From the NCBI GenBank assembly GCA_963930755.1, contig OZ005736.1:54540757-54604756 (forward strand): 64,000 bases of DNA. The letters run 5' to 3'. The translations under genes and the position numbers were made by a program. This stretch comes from Eudasyphora cyanicolor. Its lineage: Eukaryota; Arthropoda; Insecta; Diptera; Muscidae. Of this stretch, positions 33,395-44,088 are shown piece after piece. Under the pieces are notes generated by a model. That model had not been told where the DNA came from. It made no database searches and saw nothing but the letters and a program-made list of their open reading frames with translations. Numbering within the stretch: the stretch's first letter is position 1; the number at the start of each line of letters is the position of its first letter.

Positions 33395-33523
33395 CTACTT
33401 TGTGGGTTCCATTGCAGGGCTGTTTTGGTGATGCTCTATTGTGGTTTCCATAGTTATTTGGCGGCAAATGGTTTTTCGTTCGTCATCATCCATAAATTTG
33501 CGATGTTTCATGTATTCGGCCAT
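33395..33523 (-). CDS. Short unrecognised ORF between two family A pieces
   Basis: A 42-codon frame from ATG (33,523) to TAG (33,395-33,397) encoding a hydrophilic peptide that starts MAEYMKHRKFMDDDERK. Its composition is less AT-driven than the surroundings and it is not part of the repeat family on either side. It may be a scrap of a host or transposon protein. There is no motif to name it. Confidence 0.25.
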   Translation of the reverse strand: MAEYMKHRKFMDDDERKTICRQITMETTIEHHQNSPAMEPTK

Positions 33524-33578
33524 ACCGGCACATTATGCGAAAACATTTGTTTATAAATGCTTGCAGTTTATGCGATAT

Positions 33579-33966
33579 TTATCCCCTCACCTTAGAGAGG
33601 AGGGTATATATCATTTGCTACGATTTTACACCAAACGTTAACACCTCTTAACTTTAATACCAGTGTCTATAAATACTTGAAATTTCGTACAGTGCAATGC
33701 TTTTATATTACCTAGAGTCTAGAGAAAAGTGGCCGTAATTGGCACGTCGCTTTTAGTACCTCCCACACAAATGGACCATTATACACCAAAAGTTAACAGC
33801 TTATAACTGTAATACCAGTACTTACTTTAAAGTTATTAAATGTAATTTAAATTGATAATAATTTAATTAAAACAAAAAATAAATAAATTTACTAATAGTT
33901 TTTGCGGACTCAAGGTGAGAGGATTCATAAGTCGGTGTACCCGACTGAACTTTCTTTTCTTACTTG
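33579..33966 (+). mobile_element. INE-1-like family A, copy 8b (core deleted)
   Basis: TATCCCCTCACCTTAGAGAG start, then direct passage to internal units (the GTCY core is missing) and the hairpin end GTCGGTGTACCCGAC with ACTTG. Confidence 0.8.
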
Positions 33967-34124
33967 TAAGGTTGTCATTTGCCATGTATCACTGCCAAAT
34001 AATAAGGTGGACTTAACGCATAAGCTAAATATTCGAATTTTGATCCTCAGTGTAATTTGGGATGACCTCCATATTTTGTTTAAGCGGTTTGTGTCCATCT
34101 TTCGTTGGACTGCCTGATTGCCTC

Positions 34125-34373
34125 TTACCTAAAAGCTTTCACGTGGATAGTGGCGCACCAATATATGCAAATTCTTTTGCGGCACTCGAGGGCTGTTTGT
34201 GAACTTAGGGATATGGCCTCCAGAGAATTGATGGCAGCATGGCAGTCCGAGTTAATGACAACACCAGTGTTGGTTGCTATGTTCCGTCTCAGCCACTTGA
34301 CGACTTCCCATATTGCCATTATTTCGCCTTGATAGACAGTGCAGGTATCTGGTGGTATGTGAGCTATATCCAA
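34125..34373 (-). pseudogene. LINE RNase H domain fragment
   Basis: The 82-codon frame reads CTVYQGEIMAIWEVVKWLRR and then VVINSDCHAAINSLEAI. The E of the YQGE block and the D of INSDCHAAI match two RNase H catalytic positions. This domain removes template RNA during LINE replication. The first Asp-containing block would lie upstream, near the DD41D insertion. Confidence 0.75.
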
Positions 34374-34602
34374 GCTAAGTTCTTAACAGTGTCCTCCGAA
34401 GCCAACCTTTTCATCAAGCTTCGAACCATCCGTACAGAAGTGGAGATGGTTTTTATTTCCTGGTATTCTGCCAACCCATTCATCCCTGGCTGGAATCATA
34501 GTTATGTAGTTCCTCTCAAAGGTGCGCACCGTTTATATATAGTCCACTCGGTCGATTACCATGGCACTACACTTTTACATCCTCATGTAACCGTAGTTCT
34601 TA

Positions 34603-35876
34603 TAACGGGTGATCCATGTAGAGGTACTTTTTTCAATAGCTTTTTTTTGACAGATCACGTGCGAGTCGTGTCATGCTGCCATGTTAATTTTGTTAAGTAT
34701 TGTTTTCATCATGGATAGACTTACGCCTGAACAACGTTTACAAATCGTTAAACTTAATTACGAGAATTCAAGTTCGGTGAGGAATGTGTTTCGTGCACTT
34801 CGCTCAACTTATGGTCAACATAATCGGCCTACTGAGCGTACTATTCGCAACACCATCACCCATCTTGAGACCCAGCATTCATTATTGGATAATATTCGAC
34901 CGAATAGACCACGTCCAGCATGCAGTGAAGAAAATGTAGCTGCCGTAGCTGAGAGTGTACACGAAGACCGTGGAGGGTAGATTCGGCGCCGTTCGCAGCA
35001 TCTCGGACTGACGTATGGAACGACTTGGCGCATTTTGCTTCGAGATCTTAAATTGAAAGCATACAAAATACAGCTTGTGCAAGAACTGAAGCCGCCGACC
35101 TTCCCAAGCGACATCGCTTCGCTCTATGGGCTCTTGAAAAGTTCCAAGAAGTTCCGACGTTTTCGAGCCAAAATTTGTTCAGCGATGAGGCCCATTTCTG
35201 GCTCAATGGGTATGTAAACAAGCAAAATTGCCGCATTTGGGACGAAAGTCAACCTAAAGAGATTCAAGAGCTGCCACATAATCCAGGAAAAACCACAGTT
35301 TGGTGTGGTTTGTGGGCCGGTGGAATCGTCGATCCATATTTTTCAAAAATGATGCCGGTGAGAACGTAACCGTCAATGGCGACCGTTATCGTGCCATGAT
35401 AACCGACTATTTGATGCCTGAAATTGAAGCTCGTGGTCTCGGCGACATTTGGTTTCAACACTTCGCATCAATCAATGGATGCATTGAGAGAACACTTCGG
35501 TGAGCAGATAATTTCACGTTTTGGGCCGGTCAATTGGCCACCAAGATCGTGTGATATCACACTGTTAGACTTTTTCCTGTGGGGATATGTAAAGTCTAAT
35601 GCGGACAAACCCGCTTCGATTCAGGCCTTGGAGCAAAACATCACGCGTGTCATTCGCCAGTTACCAGTAGAAATTCGCGAACGAGTCATCGAAAATTGGA
35701 CTCAACGGATGGACCATCTGAGACGTAGCCGCGGCCAACATTTGATAGACATAATCTTCAAAAAATAAACGCCAAAGAATGTTCTTTCAAATGATAATAA
35801 ACATTCCCCATTCAGTTTGAATTTTCTGTGTTTTCTTCTTTAAAAAAGTAGAGAACCTCGAAATGGATCACGCTAT
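34603..35876 (+). mobile_element. DD41D (rosa-type) Tc1/mariner-superfamily element inserted in the LINE
   Basis: Terminal inverted repeats of about 30 bp lie at 34,603-34,635 and 35,842-35,876. Read inward, both contain TGATCCAT and GAGGT..AC then a T-run, and both ends abut TA, the usual target. The interior is a broken transposase gene. LINE sequence continues directly on both sides. Confidence 0.85.
34711..35768 (+). pseudogene. DD41D-type transposase pseudogene
   Basis: It starts MDRLTPEQRLQIVKLNYENS, has a helix-turn-helix N-terminus, an in-frame TAG at about 34,978, the block WRILLRDLKLKAYKIQLVQE, then frameshifts near 35,095 and 35,345. The first catalytic Asp is in LFSDEAHFWLNGYVNKQN. 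The second should be in WFQQDGAT, but only WFQ remains: about 20 nt are deleted at 35,460. The third is kept in CDITLLDFFLWGY. The frame ends normally at 35,768. This copy cannot make active enzyme. Confidence 0.88.
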
Positions 35877-35925
35877 ACCTCCACATTGATAGGCAGTTTA
35901 ATCTTAGTGGCGCTTTGGTTGCAAC

Positions 35926-37171
35926 TTATCTCGCCACAACATTAATCGGCAGTGTATGGAGAAGGGCTTGTAGAGACTCAGTCGCTGTAGTCCCTAACGC
36001 TCCGCTTGTGCACAGGCAGTCAGTTCTTTGAACCTTTTGTAGTAGGTTTGTGATGGTTAGTTTGTCAGTTGCCGTCCACCATACCACAATGCCGTATAAC
36101 AGTATTGGACGAACTAGTGCTATATATATCCAGGAGAGAAGCCCCACCGCGACCCTACAGCCTTCCTGCAGGAATATAGGGCGACGATCGCTTTATTCAC
36201 ACGTTCCAGTACGTTAAGTCTGAATGACAGTTATTCCTAACAATTTTGCACATTCACAAAAGACTAGATCTGTTCCATTTATCCGAGGGGGGACATTATT
36301 CATCCTAGTAAAGAGAATCAATTCTGTCTTGTTTGTGTTAACACCCAACCCGCTGCTTCTGGCTCATCTGGCCAACTTGCTCAGAGCCACTTGTATAATG
36401 TCTCGGAGGACGTTTTCGAATTTGCCACTCACTGATATTGCCACGTTGTCTGCATATGTCACGACCTTGCCCCAACGTTCTAGATCTAGCAGAATTTCAT
36501 TCACCGCTAGGTTCCAAATTAGTGGAGACAGTACTCTTCCTTGTGGGGTCCCTCTGTTTACAAACCTTGTTAGAGTTGTGGACCCAAGACACGCTGTTAT
36601 GTGTCTTCTGTTGAGCAGGCTGTGTATAAGTATAATCAAGCTAGAGTTTACCTTAAGAAGACAGTGTCGCAATTAAGTGAATGTTGTTAAAAGCTCCTTC
36701 AATGTCAAGAAATGCCACCCTGGCGAATTCCTTGAAATGTAGGGAGGATTCGATAGTGCTCACAAGTTCATGCAGGGCTGATGCTGTAGACTTTCCCTTA
36801 GTGTAAGCTGTTGGTTTCTCGACAGTAGTTTTGAATCCAGGGTTTCTCTAATGAAATAATCTAAAAGTCTTTCCAGACCTTCAATAGGAAGGAGGATAGG
36901 CCAATTGGTCTGAAGTCTTTTGGCCTAGTGTGCGATACCTTTCCCGCTTTGGGTATGACTACCACTTTGGTGTCCTCCATCGATACGGGATGTATGAAAG
37001 CCTGATAGGGATAATGTACTTTAACATTTTATGCATTTCTGCTGGGGTTATGCCGTCTGGTTCAGGTGACTTGAACGGCTCAAAGCTGTTTATAGCCCAG
37101 CTTATTCTGGATCTCGCAGTCAACAAGCTAGCGACGCTCACACTTGCATTCTTGTTTGTCCTGTTGATCAT
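35926..37171 (-). pseudogene. LINE reverse transcriptase, fragmented
   Basis: Three minus frames cover RT. 36,959-37,171 has SRISWAINSFEPFKSPEPDG (fingers). 36,364-36,672 has NRGTPQGRVLSPLIWNLAVN and a mutated active site, YADN in place of YADD. 35,926-36,147 has YIALVRPILLYGIVVW, the region after the thumb. A stretch at about 36,680-36,960 links them in other frames (KFEFKECKVAFLD-like and RPIGL-like). The active-site Asp to Asn change plus frameshifts make it dead. Confidence 0.8.
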
Positions 37172-37560
37172 CCGGCAGCGATTGCTCGCTAAATACCCTA
37201 CTGTACAAAGTGAAGTGGACAGTATCCTCCACAGCCTTGCGGCGTCGGAGACCTATTCCACTTCGCCACATAAGGAATACCAAGAGCGTCATTGCGCCTT
37301 CCTTAGCTCCTTCTTATAGATCTTGAGTTGCTCTTTATATGCATCCCAATCATTAGCGACTTCAGTAGTTTTCGCCTTGTTGAATAGCTTGTTGCAGGTG
37401 TTTTTCCTTGCTGTTAGCTCAGAAGTCCACAATTGCGGCTTCGTTTTACCCTTGTACCTTGTTTTTGGACAGGCTTCTTCAAGGAATCTATTGAATGATG
37501 TGGTGATATGCTCGACCAGATTATCCAGATCGGCTTTGTCATTCGGTTCATAAAGAAGAT

Positions 37561-38092
37561 TATTTTACGTGTTTATTTTTGAGTTGAAATGGCAGAAGTG
37601 AGGAATACTTCAATTCAATTCATGTTTATTAATTCGATAAATCCTTATTACAATGGTTAAATACGATTATAGCTAACATTTTTCATTATTACGAGATAGC
37701 TTACATACATTGGGTATATTACAAGTTATATATATTTAGTTTCTCAAAATTATGTATTTCTAAATTTCACTTATACTAGTTACGATGCTTTGTCGATATA
37801 TTTAATATTTTCCCAAAAATCAAATTACAAAAAGGGAGAGGAATGTCTCCTATTGGTTTGGGAGAAGCTAGGCCTCTTAGAGTTGGTGTTTAAGGCTGAA
37901 CCTTGTGGAATCATTGGTGTAGCAGCCATGAAATCGCAACACAAGGAGCTAAGCTGTCAAGCAAATGTATTCGCCACCTTCTGGTTAAAAAAATTTTAAG
38001 TCTATAATATTATAGAGGCAAATATGGTCTTATCTCATAGTTACAAATCAATAACGATTTAAAGAAAAAAATAAAATAAACGAAAATACAAT
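37561..38092. other. Unassigned sequence
   Basis: AT-rich. A 69-codon plus ORF (37,790-37,999) covers a less AT-rich patch but has no recognised motif. Confidence 0.45.
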
Positions 38093-38888
38093 ATGGGTAA
38101 TTCCAACGGCTGTCGACCCACTTTTTAACACGACCCCCTCCGATTTCGATGAAATTTGGTACACGGTATCTCCTAGTGTGTAAAATTTTTATGATGTCTA
38201 TATTTAGTCCAAATTCGTTGTGGATCTTGTTTTACAGTGTCCGAAATTTGGTCGAATCTCTACTTTTTTCCTAAAGGATACTGAATTCAACAGAGTATAA
38301 ATTAAAAACGCGTTATCCGATTTCAACGACTTTAGTGTCATTGTAACTGGCCACACTTGTGCTTCAAAATTAATAATTTAAAAAAATTATTGTGCTTGTC
38401 GAAGGACATTAAAAATCGAAAAATTATTTTAATCCTTCAATATCTCGAAATGGACCTAATTTTTTTTCTTCATATTTTTTGTAATTAAACCGTTAAATGT
38501 CCTTTACACGTGACATAAGTTTCACGATGGAGGTCGTTTTGGTTTAAAAGATACAGATTTTTTGCTGTTTTCTTCTACATATATTTCCGGATTTTTAAAT
38601 AAAACACAATGTAAATTCTTTCTATGTGAGCGGAATCAAATTATTATTTGTTATGAAAACGTATATCGTACCGTGGTAATAATAAAATCTGATTTATATT
38701 TTTGAAAGTCTTAAGTCAGGATTACGTTTAAGCCTCAAAAGCAAACCTGGCTTAAAAAATATATTGGTTAGAAGGAATTACAAAGGTGTATCTTCGTGGA
38801 ATATCCATAATAAGGGCACTTATTTATCATTTGACGTGAATATCTCTATATGACCATATCTATTTGTTTGTCATTCTATATGTAGATA

Positions 38889-39161
38889 TTGACAATGTGC
38901 ATGACATTCTATACAAATAAAATTCAGAAGTATTCGTGTGAAAAATGTTTTGTAGAGATCGATGTAAAACTATCTATTAAAAATATGGTTCGATTTAAAA
39001 CTATACAATGTTGTAATCCCTTGGGGTTAAAGCATATGAAATGCAAACCTGCCAATTTGAGAACTGTTTCACAGAGGATGATTGAAATGTATTCAATTTT
39101 CAAGGCGGGCGACAAAATGTGCTCGTACTGCAGATTGAAATTTTTAGAAGAGCAAAAGTAA
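38889..39161 (+). CDS. Cys-rich N-terminal domain fragment in the palindrome's left arm
   Basis: A 90-codon frame. The better start is probably the internal methionine of MVRFKTIQCCNPLGLKH. Possible metal ligands are CC (in QCCNPL), C in HMKCKPANLR and CSYC in KMCSYCRLKF. I have a weak memory of similar CCNP...LRxV...CxxCR modules at the N-termini of multicopy arthropod proteins but cannot name the family. The right arm repeats it on the minus strand up to NLRTV (39,190-39,369), where the arm ends. So the complete module exists only here, reading into the spacer. Confidence 0.45.
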   Translation: MTMCMTFYTNKIQKYSCEKCFVEIDVKLSIKNMVRFKTIQCCNPLGLKHMKCKPANLRTVSQRMIEMYSIFKAGDKMCSYCRLKFLEEQK

Positions 39162-39189
39162 AATAAAAATGTTGACGAAAATTTCCGTT

Positions 39190-39369
39190 AACAGTTCTCA
39201 AATTGGCAGTTTTGCATTTCATATGCTTTAACCCCAAGGGATTACAACATTGTATAGTTTTAAATCGACCCATATTTTTAATAGATAGTTTTACATCGAT
39301 CTCTACAAAACGTTTTTCACACGAATACTTCTGAATTTTATTTGTATAGAATGTCATGCACATTGTCAA
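39190..39369 (-). pseudogene. Truncated twin of the Cys-rich module in the right arm
   Basis: Identical to the left-arm frame from MTMCMTFYTNKI to ANLRTV except for a few residues (CEKRF versus CEKCF, KTANLR versus KPANLR). It then reads into unrelated spacer sequence, losing the CSYC pair. Confidence 0.6.
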
Positions 39370-40165
39370 TATCTACATATAGAATGACAAACAAATAGAT
39401 ATGGTCATATAGAGATATTCACGTCAAATGATAAATAAGTGCCATTATTATGGATATTCCACGAAGATACACCTTTGTAATTCCTTCTAACCAATATATT
39501 TTTTAAGCCAGGTTTGCTTTTGAGGCTTAAACGTAATCCTGACTTAAGACTTTCAAAAATATAAATCAGATTTTATTATTACCACGGTACGATATACGTT
39601 TTCATAACAAATAATAATTTGATTCCGCTCACATAGAAAGAATTTACATTGTGTTTTATTTAAAAATCCTGAAATATATGTAGAAGAAAACAGTAAAAAA
39701 TGTGTATCTTTTAAACCAAAACGACCTCCATCGTGAAACTTATGTCACGTGTAAAGGACATTTAACGGTTTAATTACAAAAAATATGAAGATAAAAAATT
39801 AGGTGCATTTCGAGATATTGAAGGATTAAAATAATTTTTCGATTTTTAATGTCCTTCGACAAGGACAATAATTTTTTTAAATTATTAATTTTGAAGTACG
39901 GGTGTGGCCAGTTACAATGACACTAAAATCGTTGAAATCGGATAACGCGTTTTTAATTTATACTCTGTTGAATTCAGTATCCTTTAGGAAAAAAGTAGAG
40001 ATTCGACCAAATTTCGGACACTGTAAAACAAGATCCACAACGAATTTGGACTAAATATAGACATCATAAAAATTGTACACACTAGGAGATACCGTGTACC
40101 AAATTTCATCGAAATCGGAGGGGGTCGTGTTAAAAAGTGGGTCGACAGCCGTTGGAATTACCCAT

Positions 40166-41016
40166 AAATGATGTTTTATTCATAAGAGTTAAAAAAATTA
40201 AGATACATACAACACATATTTACATTACAATAAATTTGATTTGACATGAAATCAAACGATATCAACCTTCGAATATTTTTGCTGCAGATGATTTTAATTC
40301 CTCCAATTTGCATAAACACATTCCATTTGGACCTGTTACAAAGATATTTAAAAAAATATATTAATATCAAAATTTAAATTTTAAATATTACATTTGACCT
40401 AGTCCTCCCTCTTTTAAAATCGGTACAGGAGTTTAAATGATTCACTATCTGCAGCCTTTAACAATTTTATTATTTAATATATTCCAAACGTATTTAGTAT
40501 TGCTCGAAGCTGTCCAGATCATTGTTCCTGTGATAGATTTTTTCGTTTCAATAATAAATTTACGTACATTTTTAAATTCATCTTTATATTGTATATCGAT
40601 GGCTTATATCCAAACACGGCTTTTGAATTTTATTATACATTTTGCGATAATTGTTATATGATATGAATTATGTATTCGAACGTATTATTATTCATATTAT
40701 ATTAAAATTTTCGCGAATTAATAAAATTCAAGATTTTTTTGCTCTCCTGAAAAATTGGGCTTTTTAATACAGCCACTTTTGGATATAAGCCATCGATATA
40801 TTTTTTTATCAATTTACTTAAAATTATTTTTAAATAAAAAACATAAGAATACTTTATACCAATGAAAAACTTTATACCAAAAAACAAACGTCGGTATACG
40901 AATACCGCAAAACAATAATACGCGAATATCGCATTCATCAAAAGTATTTATGTAAATAATTAAATATCATTTCAAAATACTTTGAAATTATTTTTTGTTG
41001 CTGAAAGTTATACAAA
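40166..41016. other. AT-rich DNA, one small dispersed repeat
   Basis: No gene recognised. 40,690-40,770 (TTCATATTATATTAAAATTT, CTCTCCTGAAAAATTGG) resembles 28,727-28,795. Confidence 0.5.
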
Positions 41017-41160
41017 ACAAGTAAGAACGTTTAGTCGGGTAAGCCGACTAATGAATCCCACTTTGCGTCTTAAAAAATATTAGTAAATTTATTTATTTTT
41101 TGTTTTATTTAAATTATTATCAATTTAAATTACATTTAATAATTTTAAGGTATGTTGAGT
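41017..41160 (-). mobile_element. INE-1-like family A terminal fragment, copy 9
   Basis: ACAAGTAAGAACGTTTAGTC with hairpin AGTCGG-GTAAG-CCGACT, then ATGAATCCCACTTTGCGTC. Only the 3' end is left. Confidence 0.7.
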
Positions 41161-41277
41161 TGTGTATCGTAGACCTTCTGTGTTATTTATGTTGTTGTAT
41201 TTAGTTAGGCTGTAGGTCATACAAATAAAAGAAAAAATACTTCTATTTGTTTGTTTTTATTTTTATTCTTCTCCAAT

Positions 41278-41310
41278 ATTTCGACCAATTTCGCTGGTCA
41301 TCTTCAGGGA
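41278..41310 (-). ncRNA. Hammerhead-like motif in the Penelope-like repeat (degenerate)
   Basis: The minus strand reads CTGAAGA, T, then a GACCA...TGGTC stem, then GAAA. These match the hammerhead boxes CUGANGA and GAAA around stem II, but with one extra base before the stem. Penelope-like elements are known to carry hammerhead ribozymes. Stems I and III were not established. Confidence 0.3.
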
Positions 41311-41589
41311 TCTATTACATTGAAAAACCAAATTAACATTAATAACTAAACAAATTATAAACAACATTATTTTTACATACATTAATTAAACAAAAAGTTA
41401 CATTTGCATAAACAAAAAAACACTGTTCACCTGCTGAAGTTTTTCGGTTACTGTTTGAGTGTTTCTCTATGCTTGTCAATTGTATGTCTATAAATTTTAG
41501 CGCATCCGTCAGTGTCTCTTTTATAGTTGAGTCTTTTTTCCGCTCTGACGTCAGTGATGTGTAACATCTCTAACGTTATCAGGGAGACT

Positions 41590-42145
41590 ACTCTACTTTA
41601 ATTCAAAACACCCTAGACGTACAATTATAAATACAGCGACGAACTTCATCAATAGAGTTCTAACAATTACTAACAAGGAATACCATAAGACAAACAAACG
41701 TCGAATAAGGGACATACTTTCAATGAACGATTTTCCAAAGAAAACAATAAACAACTTAATAACCCGCTCTATGCGAAATAAAATAAGGAATAACGAAGAA
41801 AAACAACAGAAAATATACAAATCAATGACATACGTCCCTGGGTTCACCGAACGCTTAAAACATTCGGACATAAATGACAAGCAGAAATATGAACTGGCCC
41901 ACAAATCCCATAACACATTAACACATCTGTTTAGCTAGACAAAATGCAAAATTAAAAAGGAAGAAAAGGCTAATGTGGTATATAAAATAACTTGTAACGG
42001 CGACGAGTCTAACGTATGCCAAAAGGTATACGTTGGTACGACAAAAACGAAACTGAAGACAAGAATATCATCGCATAAGACGGAACACAAAACACTTGGC
42101 AAACCAATTGAGCAGAAAACCGCCACGCAGCCCACTGTACCTTGA
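41590..42145 (+). pseudogene. Penelope-like C-terminal region with GIY-YIG endonuclease
   Basis: A frame opening at about 41,603 (SKHPRRTIINTATNFINRVL) continues through MTYVPGFTERLKHSDINDKQ, AHKSHNTLTHLFS and an in-frame TAG at 41,936. It then reads on in frame to the endonuclease start VVYKITCNGDES and KVYVGTTKTKLKTRISSHK. YKI and YVG stand for the GIY and YIG motifs, and the R in TRISSHK fits the conserved Arg. The C-terminal part after about 42,090 is shortened. GIY-YIG domains nick the target for this retroelement class. RT upstream is missing. Confidence 0.85.
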
Positions 42146-42304
42146 CAGGGCATAAGCAGAAATTTGACGCTAAAATTTATAGACATACAATTGACAAGCA
42201 TAGACAAACACTCAAACAGTAACCGAAAAGCTTCAGCAGGTGAACAGTGTTTTTGCGATATAAATGTAACTATTTGTTTAATTAATGTATGTAAAAATAA
42301 TGGT

Positions 42305-42595
42305 AATGGTATTCAAGTTTAAAGCTGTTTACTTTTGTTACAAAATGGTCCATTTGTGTGAGAGGTACCAAAAGGGGCGTCCCAATAACGGTCACTTTTC
42401 TCTGGACTCTAGAAAATTTCAAGTATATATATGCACTGGTATTAAAGTTTTAAACTGTTAACTTTTGGTGTAAAATGGTCAATTTGTGTGGGAGGTAAAA
42501 AAGATATTAGTAAATAAATTTACTAATATCTTTTTAGGACTCAAGGTGAGGGTATTCATAAGTCGATTTACCCGTCTGAACTTTCTTACTTGTTA
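42305..42595. mobile_element. INE-1-like family A fragment, copy 10, with palindromic junction
   Basis: Reverse internal units (GTGTGAGAGGTACCAAAAGG) meet a forward terminus (GGACTCAAGGTGAGGGTATT...ACTTG) at a perfect palindrome, 18-bp arms around AA, at about 42,498-42,535 (AAAAAGATATTAGTAAAT and its complement). Confidence 0.75.
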
Positions 42596-43460
42596 AATAA
42601 TCAATATTTCACTAAAGGTTAACCTAGGTACTAGGTACTAGAAGGAGAGGAGCAATATACCCCATCTTAGAAAATCGTGGTTTTTATGCGGTTTATGCTT
42701 ACCTCCTTTAGTCCTTCTATATATAACACATGTTTCTGCAAAATTTCAGTCACCTAGTCAGCCACCTTATCTGTTGTCTGCTTTCCCCAGATCGTCTTAG
42801 AATTTGAGGTCCATGGTTTCTTGGAGAAATACTCTTAAAAATTTCCATAGATTTAATTTTTGAGTGACGATTTGATAATTTTTTTTCACCCATACAAATT
42901 GACCTCCCACTAATGTGTATGTCTCATCTCCTTTTTGGGTTTTACAAACAAATGCACAAATTACACTACCGTGTAGAGTAGGGGATAAGAACCAATTAAA
43001 TAAATGTATCTGAGTATAAGGTTTGTTACTTTTATCATATATGCAGATATTTGTGCCCAAATTCAAGTTTTTCACATATGCCGCAAACACATAAGTTACA
43101 TAGAAGTTTAAAGTGTTCGTCAACATTTGACTTACCACAATTCCGTGTGGAATTAGGTATACGAGTTTCACTGCCGTAAGCATCAAATAGAGAAATCAAT
43201 TAAAGTTTTGCTTCAGTTCAAACAGTTGTATTTTTTAAACCACAAAATTTTAACAACTCGTGTGAATTTTTTTCTTCTTTGGCACAGAGGTCTCAAATGT
43301 GTTTTTTCTCTGCTTTCGAGGTTTGTTCGTACGTGCTTGGATTCCACAAAACAAGATGTATGACTGACAATGTAATTACGATGCATCAACACCGCAGAGG
43401 CGTCATCATCAAGGACAAGAATTTACAATATACTATAAATAAGTAGGTGGAAGATTTTTA
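42596..43460. other. Decayed INE-1-like scraps and unassigned sequence
   Basis: 42,895-42,990 keeps CTCCTTTTTGGGTTTTACAA and ATGCACAAATTACACTACCG, a decayed family B end. The 129-codon minus ORF (42,797-43,186) is partly built on this scrap. Only its first 17 codons, before a GTAAGT, look distinct (MMLTAVKLVYLIPHGIV). No function assigned. Confidence 0.45.
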
Positions 43461-43462
43461 AA

Positions 43463-44088
43463 ATCCCCTCACCTTACAAAATAGGGTATACATAATTTGC
43501 TACGAGCCGAACACATCAAAGGAGTAACCTAAGACCCCAAGGACGTAAGTCATTTTAGAAATGTCCGTCCTTCTGTTGGCTGAAGCGCATGACAACCGAT
43601 TGACTTCAAATTTGGTACACGGTAATGGTCTTCTCCATCTCAGGCTAAGTTCGAAGATGGACAATAGATGGACTTTCCCACAAATGGTTAACATTTAGTG
43701 AAATATTGAGTCCTTAATAAAACTTATTCGAATCCTCTGAAATGCCATACATAGTATTAGTTTATTAGTCGCTATCGCTATCGCCTCCAGAAAAATGGGC
43801 GAAGTTACCACTCCCCTTTTGTTAACTTTTGTTAAAGTTACATCTTTAATACCAGTTCATACAAGTACTTGAAATTTTGTACAGTGTAATGCTTTTATAG
43901 TACATACAGTCCAGTGAAATATAGGCGTCATTGGTCTCACACAAATGGACTATTTAGCACAAAAATTTAGCAACTTATAACTTTAGTAGTAATTTTATTG
44001 AACGAAAAATACAAAATTACAAATATTCCTTGGGACTGAAGGTGAGGGGATTCTTGATTCGGTTTACCCGACTGAACTTTCTTACTTG
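43463..44088 (+). mobile_element. INE-1-like element, family A, copy 11
   Basis: TCCCCTCACCTTACAAAATA start, CATCAAAGGAGTAACCTAAG, a very short GTCC stretch (43,560-43,575), shrunken internal units, and GGTTTACCCGACTGAAC...ACTTG end. Confidence 0.78.

Larger units (their letters stand above)
33968..37560 (-). mobile_element. 5'-truncated LINE with RT and RNase H, split by a DD41D transposon
   Basis: Minus-strand order from 37,560 down: endonuclease-RT linker (37,330-37,555), RT fingers (36,959-37,171), RT palm (36,364-36,672), connection region (35,926-36,147), the DD41D insertion (34,603-35,876) and RNase H (34,125-34,373). A LINE carrying RNase H suggests the I, R1 or LOA groups. The 5' end is lost in the linker, as in many LINE copies. 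Confidence 0.82.
38093..40165. repeat. Large palindrome: two 976-bp arms around a 121-bp spacer
   Basis: Left arm 38,093-39,068 and right arm 39,190-40,165 are near-identical reverse complements of equal length. The outer ends read ATGGGTAATTCCAACGGCTG and its complement, and the inner ends read GAGAACTGTT and AACAGTTCTC. Differences are few by eye (for example TTTCCGGAT versus TTTCAGGAT). Each arm holds the same gene fragment pointing to the centre. Confidence 0.96.
41265..42302 (+). mobile_element. Penelope-like element fragment with inverted flanking repeats
   Basis: Coding remnants (41,590-42,145) lie between inverted copies of one sequence: 41,368-41,503 and 42,169-42,301 (both with CTCAAACAGTAACCGAAAA or its complement, and GTTCACCTGCTGAAG). 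Penelope-like elements often have terminal repeats in such mixed orientation. The RT domain is absent, so the copy is heavily truncated. Confidence 0.75.

Noticed and set aside
38889..39161. Intact host zinc-finger gene
   Set aside because: The frame is 90 codons, ends just past the palindrome arm and has no further exons in view. It is a fragment.
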